From: an uncultured Cohaesibacter sp. | Lineage (GTDB): Bacteria; Pseudomonadota; Alphaproteobacteria; Rhizobiales; Cohaesibacteraceae | Direction: 5' to 3' | Length of the DNA: 64,000 nt | NCBI RefSeq assembly: GCF_963678225.1 | Contig: NZ_OY782764.1 | Span: forward strand, 1,741,001-1,805,000 | Part shown: positions 8,596 to 17,751 of the stretch, one piece after another | How the letters are laid out: each line of letters begins with the position of its first letter | How positions within the stretch are numbered: the first letter of the stretch is position 1 | Made by a program: the position numbers and the translations under genes | The notes under the pieces: generated by a model | What the model was told of the DNA's origin: nothing | The model's input: only the letters and a program-made list of their open reading frames with translations | The model's database searches: none

Positions 8596-9133
8596 TCTTC
8601 CGCGTCCTTCTCTTGAGTTTGATCTCTTCTCGCTGACAAAAGAAGACCGGCGCACTATGCGCATTGCATATGGATCAGGTTAACTGATCAAGCTAGACCC
8701 TATAGCGCTTGGACCTACGATAGCCATGAACCAGATCAAAAAATAACTTTGATGGAATTAATCAGCTTGAAGAGACAAAAATCAACAGATTTGTGACATC
8801 TTCCAGTGTTCAGTTCCGCTCAAAATGCCCCTTTCACAACAGTTTCGTGAAAAAATGCTGCAATTCCGGTAATTTAATTAATACATCAAATAGAAGTAAT
8901 AATTCAAATTTCGTTGTATTGTGACGGCGAGGAGCGCAAAGGTGCCATTTTATATCCGCAGATTTACCGAAATTCGACAATTATATTGATGTGAATCAAA
9001 TATTTTCCTTTAATAATTCACTTAAATAGATTTATTATCTCGCAGAACGTCGGCCCTGCGTGGCCGGACCCTGACAATAGGCAAAAGCAATTGCGGTCTT
9101 ATGGCGTTCAGGTTGGAGTATTCGGAGGAAATG
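8596..9133. promoter_or_regulatory. Divergent ROK / fruB control region
   Basis: 538 bp without a gene, AT-rich from about 8750 onward. It holds an inverted repeat GATCA-N7-TGATC at 8673-8689 in the ROK leader, which is a candidate operator, and an FNR/FixK-type box at 8986-8999 with a matching -10 element, annotated separately. Confidence 0.55.
8986..9028 (+). promoter_or_regulatory. FNR/FixK-type box and -10 element of the fruB promoter
   Basis: TTGAT-GTGA-ATCAA at 8986-8999 is a perfect two-half-site match to the FNR/FixK consensus TTGAT-N4-ATCAA. TAAATA at 9023-9028 is centred 33 bp downstream, the spacing expected for a class II site centred near -41.5. That predicts transcription starting near 9034, about 100 nt before the fruB start codon. 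Confidence 0.6.
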
Positions 9134-11608
9134 ATGCAGTTCAAGGAATCGGCAATTCGTGTCGGCGGGCAGGCGCTCGACAAGAGTGACGCTATCGCGA
9201 AAGTAGGCGAACTGTTGGTCAAATCCGGCAATATCGAACCGGGTTACATCAAGAGCATGCTCGCCCGGGAAGAAGTCGCCAACACCTATCTGGGTAATGG
9301 CATAGCAATCCCACATGGCATCCCCAAGGATCGCGAATTGATCAAGGAAACAGGCGTTGCCGTTTTGCAGCTGCCTGAAGGTGTGATCTGGAATAATGAT
9401 GAGCGGGTGCATCTGGTGGTCGGTATTGCTGCCAAATCAGACGAACATCTGACAATCCTTTCCAATCTGACCGATGTGCTGGACGATGCTGAAGAAGCCA
9501 AACGTCTGGCCACCACGAAAGATGCGGGCGATATTGCGCGCCGTCTGTCCGGTGGGCAGGACACCGCAGTTGATGCGCAGGACGAAGACGCCCCTGAAGA
9601 ACACGAGCTGGGCTTTGAGCATGTAGTCACGAGCCCCCACGGGCTGCATGCTCGCCCGGCGACTGCCCTTGTTGATCTATCCAAGACCTTCCAGTCCAGT
9701 ATTCTGGTGCGCAACGGCAACAAGGTCGGAGACGCCAAAAGCCTGATTGGTCTGCTCAAGCTGGGAATCGACAATGGTGCGACGATCCGCATCAGTGCGG
9801 ACGGGCCGGACGCGGAAAAAGCCCTCGAAGCCATTTTCAATGCCTTTGCAGAAGGGCTGGAGGATGAAGACGAAGCCGCTGCCGAAGCTGCTGCGGATCA
9901 CTCTGGTTCAACAGAAGTTTCCACCTATGAAGGCGCGGCCATTGCCGGCATTTCCGCTTCTCCGGGTATCGCTCTGGGGCCGGTTTGCCAGTTGAAACGT
10001 GGACGCATCGTGGTTTCCGAAAAAGCCGAAGGGTCTAGCGACGAAGAAAGCGCACGTCTCGATCAGGCGCTTGCTACTGCCAAGGCTGAATTGACGGCGC
10101 TGCATGACGATATGCTGGCCAAACAAGGCGCCGCAAAAGCCGCCATCTTCAAGGCGCAAGGCGAATTTCTCGAAGATCCTGAACTGCTGGGCAAAGCCCG
10201 CGAAGGAATTGCAGCTGGCGCCAGCGCTGGTTGGGCATGGAAACAGAGCTTTGAAGACCATGCCACAGCCCTCGCGGCCATGCAGGATGAAATTCTCGCT
10301 GCGCGCGCTCTGGACTTGCGCGATGTCGGACGGCGGGTGCTCAAATTGCTGGCCGACAAGGTGGAAGATGATCCCGATCTGCCAGATAGCCCGGTCATCC
10401 TTATCGCTGATGATCTGACACCCTCTGACACCGCCGGGCTTGATCCCGAGTTGGTGCTGGGTCTTTGTACCGCCTCTGGTGGTCCAACCTCGCACACGGC
10501 CATCATCGCCCGCAGTCTGGATATTCCCGCCGTGGTTGGCGCCGGAGAGACATGTCTGGCGCTTAAGGATGGGGCCGCCGTCATTCTGGATGGTTCCTCA
10601 GGTGTTCTGGTTTCCGAGCCGACAGGCAATGACACCGAGCAAGCCAAGGCAGCCAAAGAGGCCTATACGCGCCAGGCAATCGCCGAGCAGAATGCCTGCT
10701 ATCAGCCGGCCATCATGAGCGATGGCCTCCGCATCGAGGTGGTCGCCAATATTGGCAATGTAGAAGAAGCGAATGCCGCCGTGGTGGCTGGTGGGGAAGG
10801 TGTCGGGCTGCTTCGAACGGAATTCCTGTTCTTGCAGCGCGACACCGAGCCCAGCGAAGATGAGCAATATGAAGCCATCACCGCCATGATCAAGGCCATG
10901 AACGGCCTACCGATGATCATCCGCACGCTGGATATTGGTGGCGACAAGGATGTGCCTTATCTTTCCACGCCGGAAGAGATGAACCCGTTCCTCGGTGTGC
11001 GCGGCATTCGCCTGTGCCTGCTGCGAGACGATATCTTCCGCACGCAGCTTCGGGCCATCTTCCGCGCATCCGCGCATGGACCGATCCGCATCATGTATCC
11101 GATGATTTCATCCATGGATGAATTGCGGGTTGCCAAGACCATCACCGAAGAAGTGCGTCAGGAAGTCGGTGCCGATCCGGTCGAAATCGGCATGATGATC
11201 GAGATCCCGTCTGCGGTGATGATGGCTGAAGACTTCGCCCGCGAGGTGGATTTCTTCTCCATCGGCACCAACGATCTGACACAATATGCGCTTGCCATGG
11301 ACCGGATGCATCCGCAATTGGCCAAGATGGCTGATGGCCTGAACCCGGCGGTTCTGCGCCTGATCCGCAAGACGGTGGAAGCGGCTGATGACGCAGGCAT
11401 CTGGGTTGGCGCCTGTGGCGGCATCGCTGGCGATCCGCTTGGAGCACAGATCCTTGTCGGTCTCGGTGTGCATGAGCTCAGCGTCAGCATTCCGGCCATT
11501 GCGTCGGTCAAGGCCAAGGTGCGTAGCCTTTCCATGGCTGAGGCCAAGGCATTTGCCCAGAGGGCGTTGGCTTGCACAGAGGCATCAGAGGTTCGCGCGC
11601 TGAAATAG
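9134..11608 (+). CDS. fruB: Fructose PTS fusion protein EIIA(Fru)-HPr-Enzyme I
   Basis: I place the start at the ATG at 9134 (MQFKESAIRVGG, 824 aa) because GGAGG sits 5 nt upstream; the frame is open from an ATG at 9101. Three phosphotransfer modules lie in order: EIIA-Fru with H61 in AIPHGIPK; HPr (about 150-245) with H172 in GLHARPA; Enzyme I (about 265-824) with H454 in GGPTSHTAIIARS and the PEP site further on (GVGLLRTEFLF, FFSIGTNDLTQY, GACGGIAG). An acidic linker (EGLEDEDEAAAEAAAD) joins HPr and EI. The protein moves phosphate from PEP to FruA without a separate ptsI/ptsH. It is first in the operon fruB-fruK-fruA. Confidence 0.95.
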   Translation: MQFKESAIRVGGQALDKSDAIAKVGELLVKSGNIEPGYIKSMLAREEVANTYLGNGIAIPHGIPKDRELIKETGVAVLQLPEGVIWNNDERVHLVVGIAAKSDEHLTILSNLTDVLDDAEEAKRLATTKDAGDIARRLSGGQDTAVDAQDEDAPEEHELGFEHVVTSPHGLHARPATALVDLSKTFQSSILVRNGNKVGDAKSLIGLLKLGIDNGATIRISADGPDAEKALEAIFNAFAEGLEDEDEAAAEAAADHSGSTEVSTYEGAAIAGISASPGIALGPVCQLKRGRIVVSEKAEGSSDEESARLDQALATAKAELTALHDDMLAKQGAAKAAIFKAQGEFLEDPELLGKAREGIAAGASAGWAWKQSFEDHATALAAMQDEILAARALDLRDVGRRVLKLLADKVEDDPDLPDSPVILIADDLTPSDTAGLDPELVLGLCTASGGPTSHTAIIARSLDIPAVVGAGETCLALKDGAAVILDGSSGVLVSEPTGNDTEQAKAAKEAYTRQAIAEQNACYQPAIMSDGLRIEVVANIGNVEEANAAVVAGGEGVGLLRTEFLFLQRDTEPSEDEQYEAITAMIKAMNGLPMIIRTLDIGGDKDVPYLSTPEEMNPFLGVRGIRLCLLRDDIFRTQLRAIFRASAHGPIRIMYPMISSMDELRVAKTITEEVRQEVGADPVEIGMMIEIPSAVMMAEDFAREVDFFSIGTNDLTQYALAMDRMHPQLAKMADGLNPAVLRLIRKTVEAADDAGIWVGACGGIAGDPLGAQILVGLGVHELSVSIPAIASVKAKVRSLSMAEAKAFAQRALACTEASEVRALK

Positions 11609-11728
11609 CCCGACCGTCGCAAAGAGACTATCCCGCCAGTGGTTTTCACCGGCGGGGCCTTATCCCGAACCGAACAGACTAGCATTTTCAGCCGATATTC
11701 GGCCGACATCCGTCAGGGGAAAAACGTC

Positions 11729-12676
11729 ATGAGTGTAGGGGCAAAAATCGCTACGGTGACCCTCAATCCGGCGATTGACCAAACCATCCAGATCCCGAAC
11801 TTCGCCATGGGCGAGGTGAACCGAGTGGCCAGCGAGCAGTCCGATGCTGGCGGCAAAGGGGTCAACGTGGCCAGCTTTCTCGCCCAGTTCGGGCACAAGA
11901 TCGCCGTCACTGGCTTTTTGGGCAAGGACAATGCCCATCCCTTCGAGCAGCTGTTCGGCCGCCTGGATATTGATGACCACTTTGTTCGGCTGGCAGGGGC
12001 GACCCGCGTCAACATCAAGATCGTTGATCCGGACAAACAGGAAGTCACCGATATCAACGCTCCCGGCCTCACGAATTGCGCTGAAGGCCTTGCGGCCTTG
12101 GAAGAAGCGATTGATCAGTTGGCGGCCAATGGCACTGAGCAGTTTGTGCTCGCAGGCAGCCTGCCTGCCGGTTTGCCCCAGACCATCTATCGCGATCTGA
12201 TCAACCACCTCAAGGGGCTTGGCAAGGAAGTCATCCTGGACGCAAGCGGCCCCTCTTTTGCCGCCGCGCTGGATGCCGGACCGGCCATCATCAAGCCCAA
12301 TGTTGACGAACTGTCAGAACTGGTTGGCCGCAAGCTAAAGAGCCACGAAGAGATCATCACCGCCGCACGTACCGTAACCGGTGGCCGCGTCGGGCTGATT
12401 GTTGTCTCCATGGGCGCTGACGGGGCTTTGTTTATCACTGAAGAAGACGTGCTGCATGCCATGCCGAAAGGCGCTGTGGTCAAAAGCACGGTTGGCGCAG
12501 GCGACGCCATGGTCGCCGGCATTTTACACAGCCGGTCAGAAGGGCTGCCGCTTGCGGATCTTGCTCGTCTGGCAACCGGCTTTTCTCTGGGGGCTCTGGG
12601 AGAGATCGGGCCTCATTTGCCCGCGCAGGAAGTCATCAAGGCCTTCGCTGCCGATGTGGTCATAGAGAAATTGTGA
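11729..12676 (+). CDS. fruK: 1-phosphofructokinase
   Basis: Start taken at the ATG at 11729 (MSVGAKIATVTLNPAID, 315 aa), preceded by CAGGGGAAAAACGTC; the open frame begins earlier at 11639 without a good ribosome site. PfkB-family kinase: TLNPAIDQTI at the N-terminus, DAGGKGVNVASFLAQFG in the sugar pocket, and STVGAGDAMVAGIL with the catalytic aspartate near the C-terminus. It phosphorylates fructose-1-phosphate, made by FruA during uptake, to fructose-1,6-bisphosphate. It is flanked by fruB and fruA on the same strand. Confidence 0.93.
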   Translation: MSVGAKIATVTLNPAIDQTIQIPNFAMGEVNRVASEQSDAGGKGVNVASFLAQFGHKIAVTGFLGKDNAHPFEQLFGRLDIDDHFVRLAGATRVNIKIVDPDKQEVTDINAPGLTNCAEGLAALEEAIDQLAANGTEQFVLAGSLPAGLPQTIYRDLINHLKGLGKEVILDASGPSFAAALDAGPAIIKPNVDELSELVGRKLKSHEEIITAARTVTGGRVGLIVVSMGADGALFITEEDVLHAMPKGAVVKSTVGAGDAMVAGILHSRSEGLPLADLARLATGFSLGALGEIGPHLPAQEVIKAFAADVVIEKL

Positions 12677-12701
12677 GGTCCGAGAGGAGAAAGGAAGAGC
12701 A

Positions 12702-14495
12702 ATGGCAACAATTGTAGGTGTGTCCGCCAGTGCGGAAAGCCGGGCACATACCCTGATGGCGGCCGAAGCCTTGCGCAAGGTTGCCAGTGATCAAGGACAT
12801 GACGTTCTGGTGGAATGTCGCGCTCCTGATGAAATTACCTCTCCTCTGAAGGAAGAGGAAATCGCTAAGGCGGATCTGGTGATCCTGGCGATTGACGAAG
12901 AAATCGATCAGACTCCCTTCACGGGTCTGACCATTTACAAGACAACCACGAGCCTGGCCATTCGGGATACAGCTGGAGTATTGGCCAAGGCTTTCAGAGC
13001 TGCCGGGATAACCGAGCAAACAAGTTGTGACCAGCATAAGGAGGAAGCCGTGTCCACATCTGATGAGTCCAAGAAGCGCATTGTCGCTGTCACGTCCTGC
13101 CCAACGGGCATCGCTCACACCTTCATGGCCGCCGATGCCCTGAAGAAGAAGGCGACCGCTGCAGGCCACGAAATCAAGGTTGAAACCCAAGGCTCTGTCG
13201 GGGCCAAGGATCAGCTGACCCTTGAAGATATTGCTGCAGCCGATGTGGTGATCATCTCCGCTGATACCCATGTGGATGAAAGCCGCTTTGCTGGCAAGCC
13301 GATCTATCGCTCATCCGTTGGCGCTGCCGTGAAAGACGCCGCTGGCGTGATCGCCTCTGCTTTCAGCGAAGCCGAAACAGCCGCTCCGGCAGCGGGTGCA
13401 GGCGCTCAGGGTGGCGAGAAAATGCAGTCACTTGAAGAGGCCAAGGCAGCCCTTAAGGCCAGCCGGTCCGGCCCATACAAGCATCTGCTGACCGGTGTGT
13501 CCTACATGTTGCCAGTGGTTGTTGCCGGTGGTCTGTTGATCGCCCTGTCCTTTGTCTTCGGCATTGAGGCCTTCAAGGAAGAAGGCACATTGGCTGCGGC
13601 CCTGATGACCATTGGTGGCGGCGCTGCCTTCAAACTGATGGTTCCGGTTCTGGCCGGTTTCATGGCTTATTCCATTGCTGACCGACCCGGCCTTACGCCA
13701 GGTCTTATCGGTGGTCTTCTGGCCGTCAATCTTGGCGCCGGTTTCCTTGGCGGTATTCTGGCCGGTTTCCTTGCCGGTTATGTGGCTCTGTGGCTACGTG
13801 ACAATATCAAGCTGCCCCAATCCCTTGAGGGATTGATGCCGGTGCTTGTGCTGCCATTGCTGTCGACTGCCATTGTAGGTCTCTTGATGGTCTATGTGAT
13901 CGGTGAACCGGTTCGCTACATCAACGAAAGCCTGACCGCCATGCTGCAGGGCATGGGCCAGACCAACGCCGTGATCCTTGGTCTTGTTCTGGGTGCCATG
14001 ATGGCCTTTGACATGGGTGGTCCTGTCAACAAGGCGGCTTATGCCTTCTCCGTTGGCCTTCTGACCAGCGATACCTTCGGCCCGATGGCTGCGGTTATGG
14101 CTGCTGGCATGACGCCTCCGCTTGGTCTGTCCATCGCAACCTTCATCGCCAAGAACCGCTTCACGAAAGAAGAGCATGAGGCCGGTAAGGCAGCCTTCGT
14201 TCTGGGCCTGTCCTTCATCACCGAAGGCGCGATCCCTTACGCAGCCAAAGACCCTCTGCGTGTGATCCCGTCCATCATGGTTGGGTCTGCTCTGACCGGT
14301 GCGCTGTCCATGTATTTCGGTTGCGGTCTGCGCGCGCCTCATGGTGGTGCCTTCGTGCTGGCCATTCCGAATGCTGTTAGCAACCTGCCTATGTATATTC
14401 TGTCCATCCTCATCGGCACCGCCGTTACCACAGCGCTTCTGGTTATCCTCAAGCGCCCGGTAAATGAGGTACCTCAAACAGTGGCTGCCGAATAA
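12702..14495 (+). CDS. fruA: Fructose PTS permease EIIB'BC
   Basis: 597 aa, good ribosome site (GAGAGGAGAAAGGAAGAGC). Two EIIB-type domains precede the membrane domain. The second (about 125-225) has the phosphorylated cysteine C133 in VTSCPTGIAHTF. The first (about 1-105) aligns with it but reads VSASAESRAHTL, with S10 in the cysteine position, so it is a non-catalytic B' domain. EIIC spans about 260-585 with many membrane helices (MLPVVVAGGLLIALSFVFG; DMGGPVNKAAYAFS). It imports fructose as fructose-1-phosphate using phosphate from FruB. It is followed by a terminator at 14562-14590. Confidence 0.94.
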   Translation: MATIVGVSASAESRAHTLMAAEALRKVASDQGHDVLVECRAPDEITSPLKEEEIAKADLVILAIDEEIDQTPFTGLTIYKTTTSLAIRDTAGVLAKAFRAAGITEQTSCDQHKEEAVSTSDESKKRIVAVTSCPTGIAHTFMAADALKKKATAAGHEIKVETQGSVGAKDQLTLEDIAAADVVIISADTHVDESRFAGKPIYRSSVGAAVKDAAGVIASAFSEAETAAPAAGAGAQGGEKMQSLEEAKAALKASRSGPYKHLLTGVSYMLPVVVAGGLLIALSFVFGIEAFKEEGTLAAALMTIGGGAAFKLMVPVLAGFMAYSIADRPGLTPGLIGGLLAVNLGAGFLGGILAGFLAGYVALWLRDNIKLPQSLEGLMPVLVLPLLSTAIVGLLMVYVIGEPVRYINESLTAMLQGMGQTNAVILGLVLGAMMAFDMGGPVNKAAYAFSVGLLTSDTFGPMAAVMAAGMTPPLGLSIATFIAKNRFTKEEHEAGKAAFVLGLSFITEGAIPYAAKDPLRVIPSIMVGSALTGALSMYFGCGLRAPHGGAFVLAIPNAVSNLPMYILSILIGTAVTTALLVILKRPVNEVPQTVAAE

Positions 14496-14561
14496 GAAAA
14501 GAGATGCTGGATCCTCACAAAAGTCCCCCTCTACTGATCCGGCATCAATAATAGCAGACTG

Positions 14562-14590
14562 GCACGCTCGTACTACGGGCGTGCTTTTTT
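14562..14590 (+). terminator. Rho-independent terminator of fruBKA
   Basis: GCACGC (14562-14567) pairs with GCGTGC (14579-14584), extended inward by TCG/CGG, followed directly by TTTTTT at 14585-14590. Confidence 0.85.
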
Positions 14591-14710
14591 GTTTGTCCCG
14601 CGTGGTTCCCGAAAAATGGCAAGCTTGTCTCATCCCCACAGGGCGCCTTATAGTCAGTCTGCCGGGACATGGTTCCCTCTCGCACCGGATATTGAGAAAG
14701 GCATTTTTTT

Positions 14711-15571
14711 ATGACATCGACGCAAAAACCCCTAATTGGTCCCAAAACCCGCCTGTGCATGTCGCTGTCTGCCCGACCCAGCCCGTTCGGCACGCGCTTT
14801 CATAACAAGATGTATGAAGAACTAGGACTTGATTTCGTCTATAAGGCTTTCTCGACAACAGACCTGCCTGCGGCCATCGGTGGTGTGCGGGCGCTTGGCA
14901 TCCGGGGCTGCGCCATCTCCATGCCCTTCAAGGAAGACGTGATCCCTCTGCTCAATGCATTGGAAGCGTCCGCCAGTGCTATTGATAGCGTCAATACCAT
15001 CGTCAATGATGATGGGTACCTGACCGGCTACAACACCGATTATATCGCTATCTATGATCTTTTGGCCGCAGCAAAGATCGATCCGGCAACGCCGTTTCTT
15101 CTGCGCGGGTCAGGTGGAATGGCAAAGGCCGTTGCGGCTGCGCTCAAAAATAGTGGCCATGAGAAAGGCACCATCGTTGCCCGCAACGAGAAGACCGGCC
15201 CTGCGCTTGCCGATCTTTATGGCTTTGACTGGGCTCCGAGGACAGAAGGTCTGACCGCGCCGCTCATCATCAATGTGACCCCCATGGGCATGCAGGGGCC
15301 GGAAGCCGATATGCTGGCCTTTGACGAAGAGATTATCAAGGCATCCGACTATGTCTTCGACGTGGTGGCTATGCCCGCTGAAACACCCCTGATGCAGGCC
15401 GCAGAAAAGCATGGCAAGACATGCATATCCGGTGCAGAGGTCATCGTGTTGCAGGCCGTTGAACAGTTCGAACTCTATACGGGTATTCGCCCGGATCGTG
15501 CCCTGATTGAAAAGGCTTCGGCATTTTCTCATGCAGTTGCCAGAGAAGAGCGACTTCAAAGCCTTAAATAG
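14711..15571 (+). CDS. Shikimate dehydrogenase-like oxidoreductase (AroE superfamily)
   Basis: 286 aa. It has the AroE two-domain layout: an N-terminal substrate domain (SLSARPSPFGTRFHNKMYEE, then GCAISMPFKEDVI, where the K is the usual catalytic lysine, and SVNTIVN, GYNTDY) and a Rossmann domain with RGSGGMAKAVAAAL. Departures from true AroE are the S-A-R-P-SPFGTRFHN N-terminus in place of the usual PIxHSxSPxxHN and NTDY in place of NTDxxG. These features fit the SDH-like branch rather than the biosynthetic enzyme, so the substrate may be quinate, shikimate or another hydroxy-acid. It stands alone between the fru operon and a GntR regulator, at the edge of the sugar-acid region. GAGAAAGG lies about 8 nt before the ATG. 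Confidence 0.75.
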   Translation: MTSTQKPLIGPKTRLCMSLSARPSPFGTRFHNKMYEELGLDFVYKAFSTTDLPAAIGGVRALGIRGCAISMPFKEDVIPLLNALEASASAIDSVNTIVNDDGYLTGYNTDYIAIYDLLAAAKIDPATPFLLRGSGGMAKAVAAALKNSGHEKGTIVARNEKTGPALADLYGFDWAPRTEGLTAPLIINVTPMGMQGPEADMLAFDEEIIKASDYVFDVVAMPAETPLMQAAEKHGKTCISGAEVIVLQAVEQFELYTGIRPDRALIEKASAFSHAVAREERLQSLK

Positions 15572-15974
15572 GTCGCTTTGCTCCATTGTCCTGCGCCAGG
15601 AAGTCGGGGTAGCGTTGTTGCGAATTATGGTGCGAGTTGGCATGCCTTTGGCGGAAAGTGATACAGTTTTTATGATAGCAATATGAGTACATTCTTGCGC
15701 ATTTTCCGCATCACTGTGGCGGGAGCCGGAACGCATTCGATGGCATCCGGAAACGCAAGCAGTGAAAAGTTTAGCAGTTTATGCTATTTGAAACCGGCAG
15801 AAATACGCCATATATGAGTGGCCTTTTGCGATCCTGTGCACGAATGGAAGTAAAGGGTCGGGGCATCAGCGGTTGCGTCAAGCCCTTCGCAAGACCCGAC
15901 GCTTGGGAGATGAGAGAAATCCTGGCAGAACTATTTGAGATAGTCTCGGTAAAACCATAGCTTGCATCTGGCTG
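15572..15974. other. Gene-free stretch upstream of the GntR regulator
   Basis: About 400 bp. A weak hairpin (AGCGAC 15549-15554 with GTCGCT 15572-15577) overlaps the stop of the AroE-like gene and could end its transcript. I see no coding frame; the GntR-type operator lies just past its end at 15980. Confidence 0.4.
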
Positions 15975-16727
15975 GTGTGTGGTATACTTGATACCAACGA
16001 TAGAATCGGAATTCTCAATTTAGAAAAACTCTTGAAACTGAGTGGAACACAATTGGAAGAAATCGAAAGGCCGCCGTCCTTATCCGATATTGCGACGGAA
16101 AAACTAAGAGCCGCTATCAGTGAGGGCGAGTTTGCTCTCGGTGAAGCCTTGTCGGAGCAAAAGCTTGCTGATCGCTTGAATATCAGCAAAACACCTATCC
16201 GCCATGCCTTGGCTCAGATGAAAGTGGAAGGTCTGGTCGATGTGATCCCCCAGAAGGGTACTTTCGTTTTCACCTTGAGCGGAACCGATCTGGAGCGCTT
16301 TTCCGAATATCGCTACATCTTGGAAACAGCAGCACTGCGCTTGGCATTCGAGCGTAATCGGGATGGTCTTGTGGCCGAATTGGCAAGCATCTGGGAGAAG
16401 ATGGAAGAAGCCAAGAGAATAGACAAGCGCTCTCACTATCTCGATCTGGATGTGCAATTCCACAGAGCCATGTTCGAGCTTTGTGACAATCAGTATCTCT
16501 CGGATAGCTATCGCCTGATCGAAGCCAAGGTTTCAGCAATCCGCACCTATCTGGGGCGAGACCGCATCCAGACCACCAAAAGTTTTGAAGAACACGGCGA
16601 AATGATCGAAGTCCTGCGCGAAGGCAAGATCGAAGCAGCTATCAGCATTCTTGATTTCCATATCGGACGCTACCACCGTACGTTCAGCCGGGATGTTTCC
16701 GATATCACCCAGTCAAAGGCTCTTTGA
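15975..16727 (+). CDS. GntR-family (FCD) transcriptional regulator
   Basis: The frame is open from a GTG at 15975 (250 aa), but the first ~20 residues overlap a palindromic operator, so the true start is probably one of the downstream TTG codons between 16026 and 16053. The winged-helix DNA-binding domain covers SLSDIATEKLRAAISEGEF to IPQKGTFVFTLS (KLADRLNISKTPIRHALAQM contains the recognition helix). An FCD ligand domain follows with likely metal ligands in DVQFHRAMFEL, EEHGEMIEVL and FHIGRYH. FCD regulators usually bind carboxylic acids; the flanking kdgK and sugar-acid genes suggest a 2-keto-3-deoxy acid or hexonate. A terminator follows at 16763. Confidence 0.82.
   Translation: MCGILDTNDRIGILNLEKLLKLSGTQLEEIERPPSLSDIATEKLRAAISEGEFALGEALSEQKLADRLNISKTPIRHALAQMKVEGLVDVIPQKGTFVFTLSGTDLERFSEYRYILETAALRLAFERNRDGLVAELASIWEKMEEAKRIDKRSHYLDLDVQFHRAMFELCDNQYLSDSYRLIEAKVSAIRTYLGRDRIQTTKSFEEHGEMIEVLREGKIEAAISILDFHIGRYHRTFSRDVSDITQSKAL
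15980..15996. promoter_or_regulatory. Candidate GntR/FCD operator
   Basis: TGGTAT (15980-15985) and ATACCA (15991-15996) are a perfect 6-bp inverted repeat with 5 bp between, resembling TGGTnnnACCA operators of FadR/UxuR-type regulators. It lies just before the conserved part of a GntR gene and so probably mediates autoregulation. Confidence 0.5.
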
Positions 16728-16762
16728 CCGCTTTGCGTTTTGTCGAGATTTCCAGATAAAGA

Positions 16763-16800
16763 AAAGGCCGTTCCCAACCAGTGAGAACGGCCTTTCTTTT
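16763..16800. terminator. Bidirectional terminator between gntR and the MhpD-like gene
   Basis: AAAGGCCGTTC (16763-16773) pairs perfectly with GAACGGCCTTT (16785-16795), followed by CTTTTT on the plus strand. It serves the plus-strand GntR gene and lies beyond the end of the minus-strand gene at 16864. Confidence 0.85.
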
Positions 16801-16863
16801 TGATCGCGTTGGTCAATAGGTTATGCCTATCACTCAACGCTATGGTGTGCCATCAAGGCGCTC

Positions 16864-17643
16864 TTATGCAGCGTCGTAACCGGTTTTGAAGGCCAGCTCG
16901 ACCTTGCCATCATAATAGATCTTGATGTCGGCATTTTCTTCAAGCGGTTTGCAAGGAATGATGCCGCCGGTAGAAACCCACTGACCGGCTTTCGGACGGA
17001 AGCCGTATTTCATGGCAACAACGATGAAATCGCGAGCGACTTCATCGGCTGGGCCAACCAGATCAGACGTGGTTCCTTCTGCGATGACGGTACCGTTTTG
17101 TTCGGTTTTCATGACTTCGCCATTCCATTTGGTGTCAGCCGTATAAGCATGTTCAGGGCCAAGCACCAAGCAGCCTGAGCCACAACGGTCTGAAACGATA
17201 GCGGGTACGCCAAAGTCGCCACCATTGGTGAGGGCTCCCGATGGCATTTCGGAGCTGACGCACCAGACATCGAACAGATCGGCAAGAGGAGCCGCAGCCA
17301 CAGCATCCATGCCTTTTTCCAAATAGCTTTCTGCCTTGGCAGAAATGCGCAGGGCGATTTCACCTTCGGAGGTGATGCTCAGGGTCTTGAAGCCCGGTAC
17401 CAGTTTATCAGCCGCTACGATTTCCTTTTCATGCATGGGCGCAAAGAAGATTTCGTCAATGCCAAGGGCTTTCTGGGCTGGAGGGGTGGAGCCGCCCACT
17501 TTCCAGGCAGCGCCGTAGCCAGAATCTTTTTCAACGACAGCTTTAACGCGGGCATAAGCTTCCGGCAGGGAAGCAGGCATCATTTCGGCCGTAAGGGTTA
17601 CGGTCTCAAGCGGAGTGATTACAGTGCGAACGTAAGCGGACAT
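16864..17643 (-). CDS. 2-keto-4-pentenoate hydratase-like protein (MhpD/FAH-fold family)
   Basis: 259 aa, the usual length for this family. Recognisable segments are YGAAWKVGGSTPPAQKALG near residue 45, the metal/acid site EGEIALRISA, and VVAMKYGFRPKAGQWVSTGG near the C-terminus, where hydratases bind the keto acid. The catalytic reaction cannot be fixed from sequence: the family holds hydratases, decarboxylases and lyases acting on 2-keto acids. It follows kdgK by 108 bp on the same strand, so it probably handles a 2-keto-3-deoxy sugar acid or its diketo derivative. No frameshift or unusual composition is seen. Confidence 0.7.
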   Translation of the reverse strand: MSAYVRTVITPLETVTLTAEMMPASLPEAYARVKAVVEKDSGYGAAWKVGGSTPPAQKALGIDEIFFAPMHEKEIVAADKLVPGFKTLSITSEGEIALRISAKAESYLEKGMDAVAAAPLADLFDVWCVSSEMPSGALTNGGDFGVPAIVSDRCGSGCLVLGPEHAYTADTKWNGEVMKTEQNGTVIAEGTTSDLVGPADEVARDFIVVAMKYGFRPKAGQWVSTGGIIPCKPLEENADIKIYYDGKVELAFKTGYDAA

Positions 17644-17751
17644 GGTTTTATCCTGTTGTGAGATAGAATATGAGCCGCATATCCAACCTTGGAATCTGCG
17701 GTGTTCAGCGTACGGTCTGGTCCGGCGCGGGGCTGGACCAGAAGGATTGTG

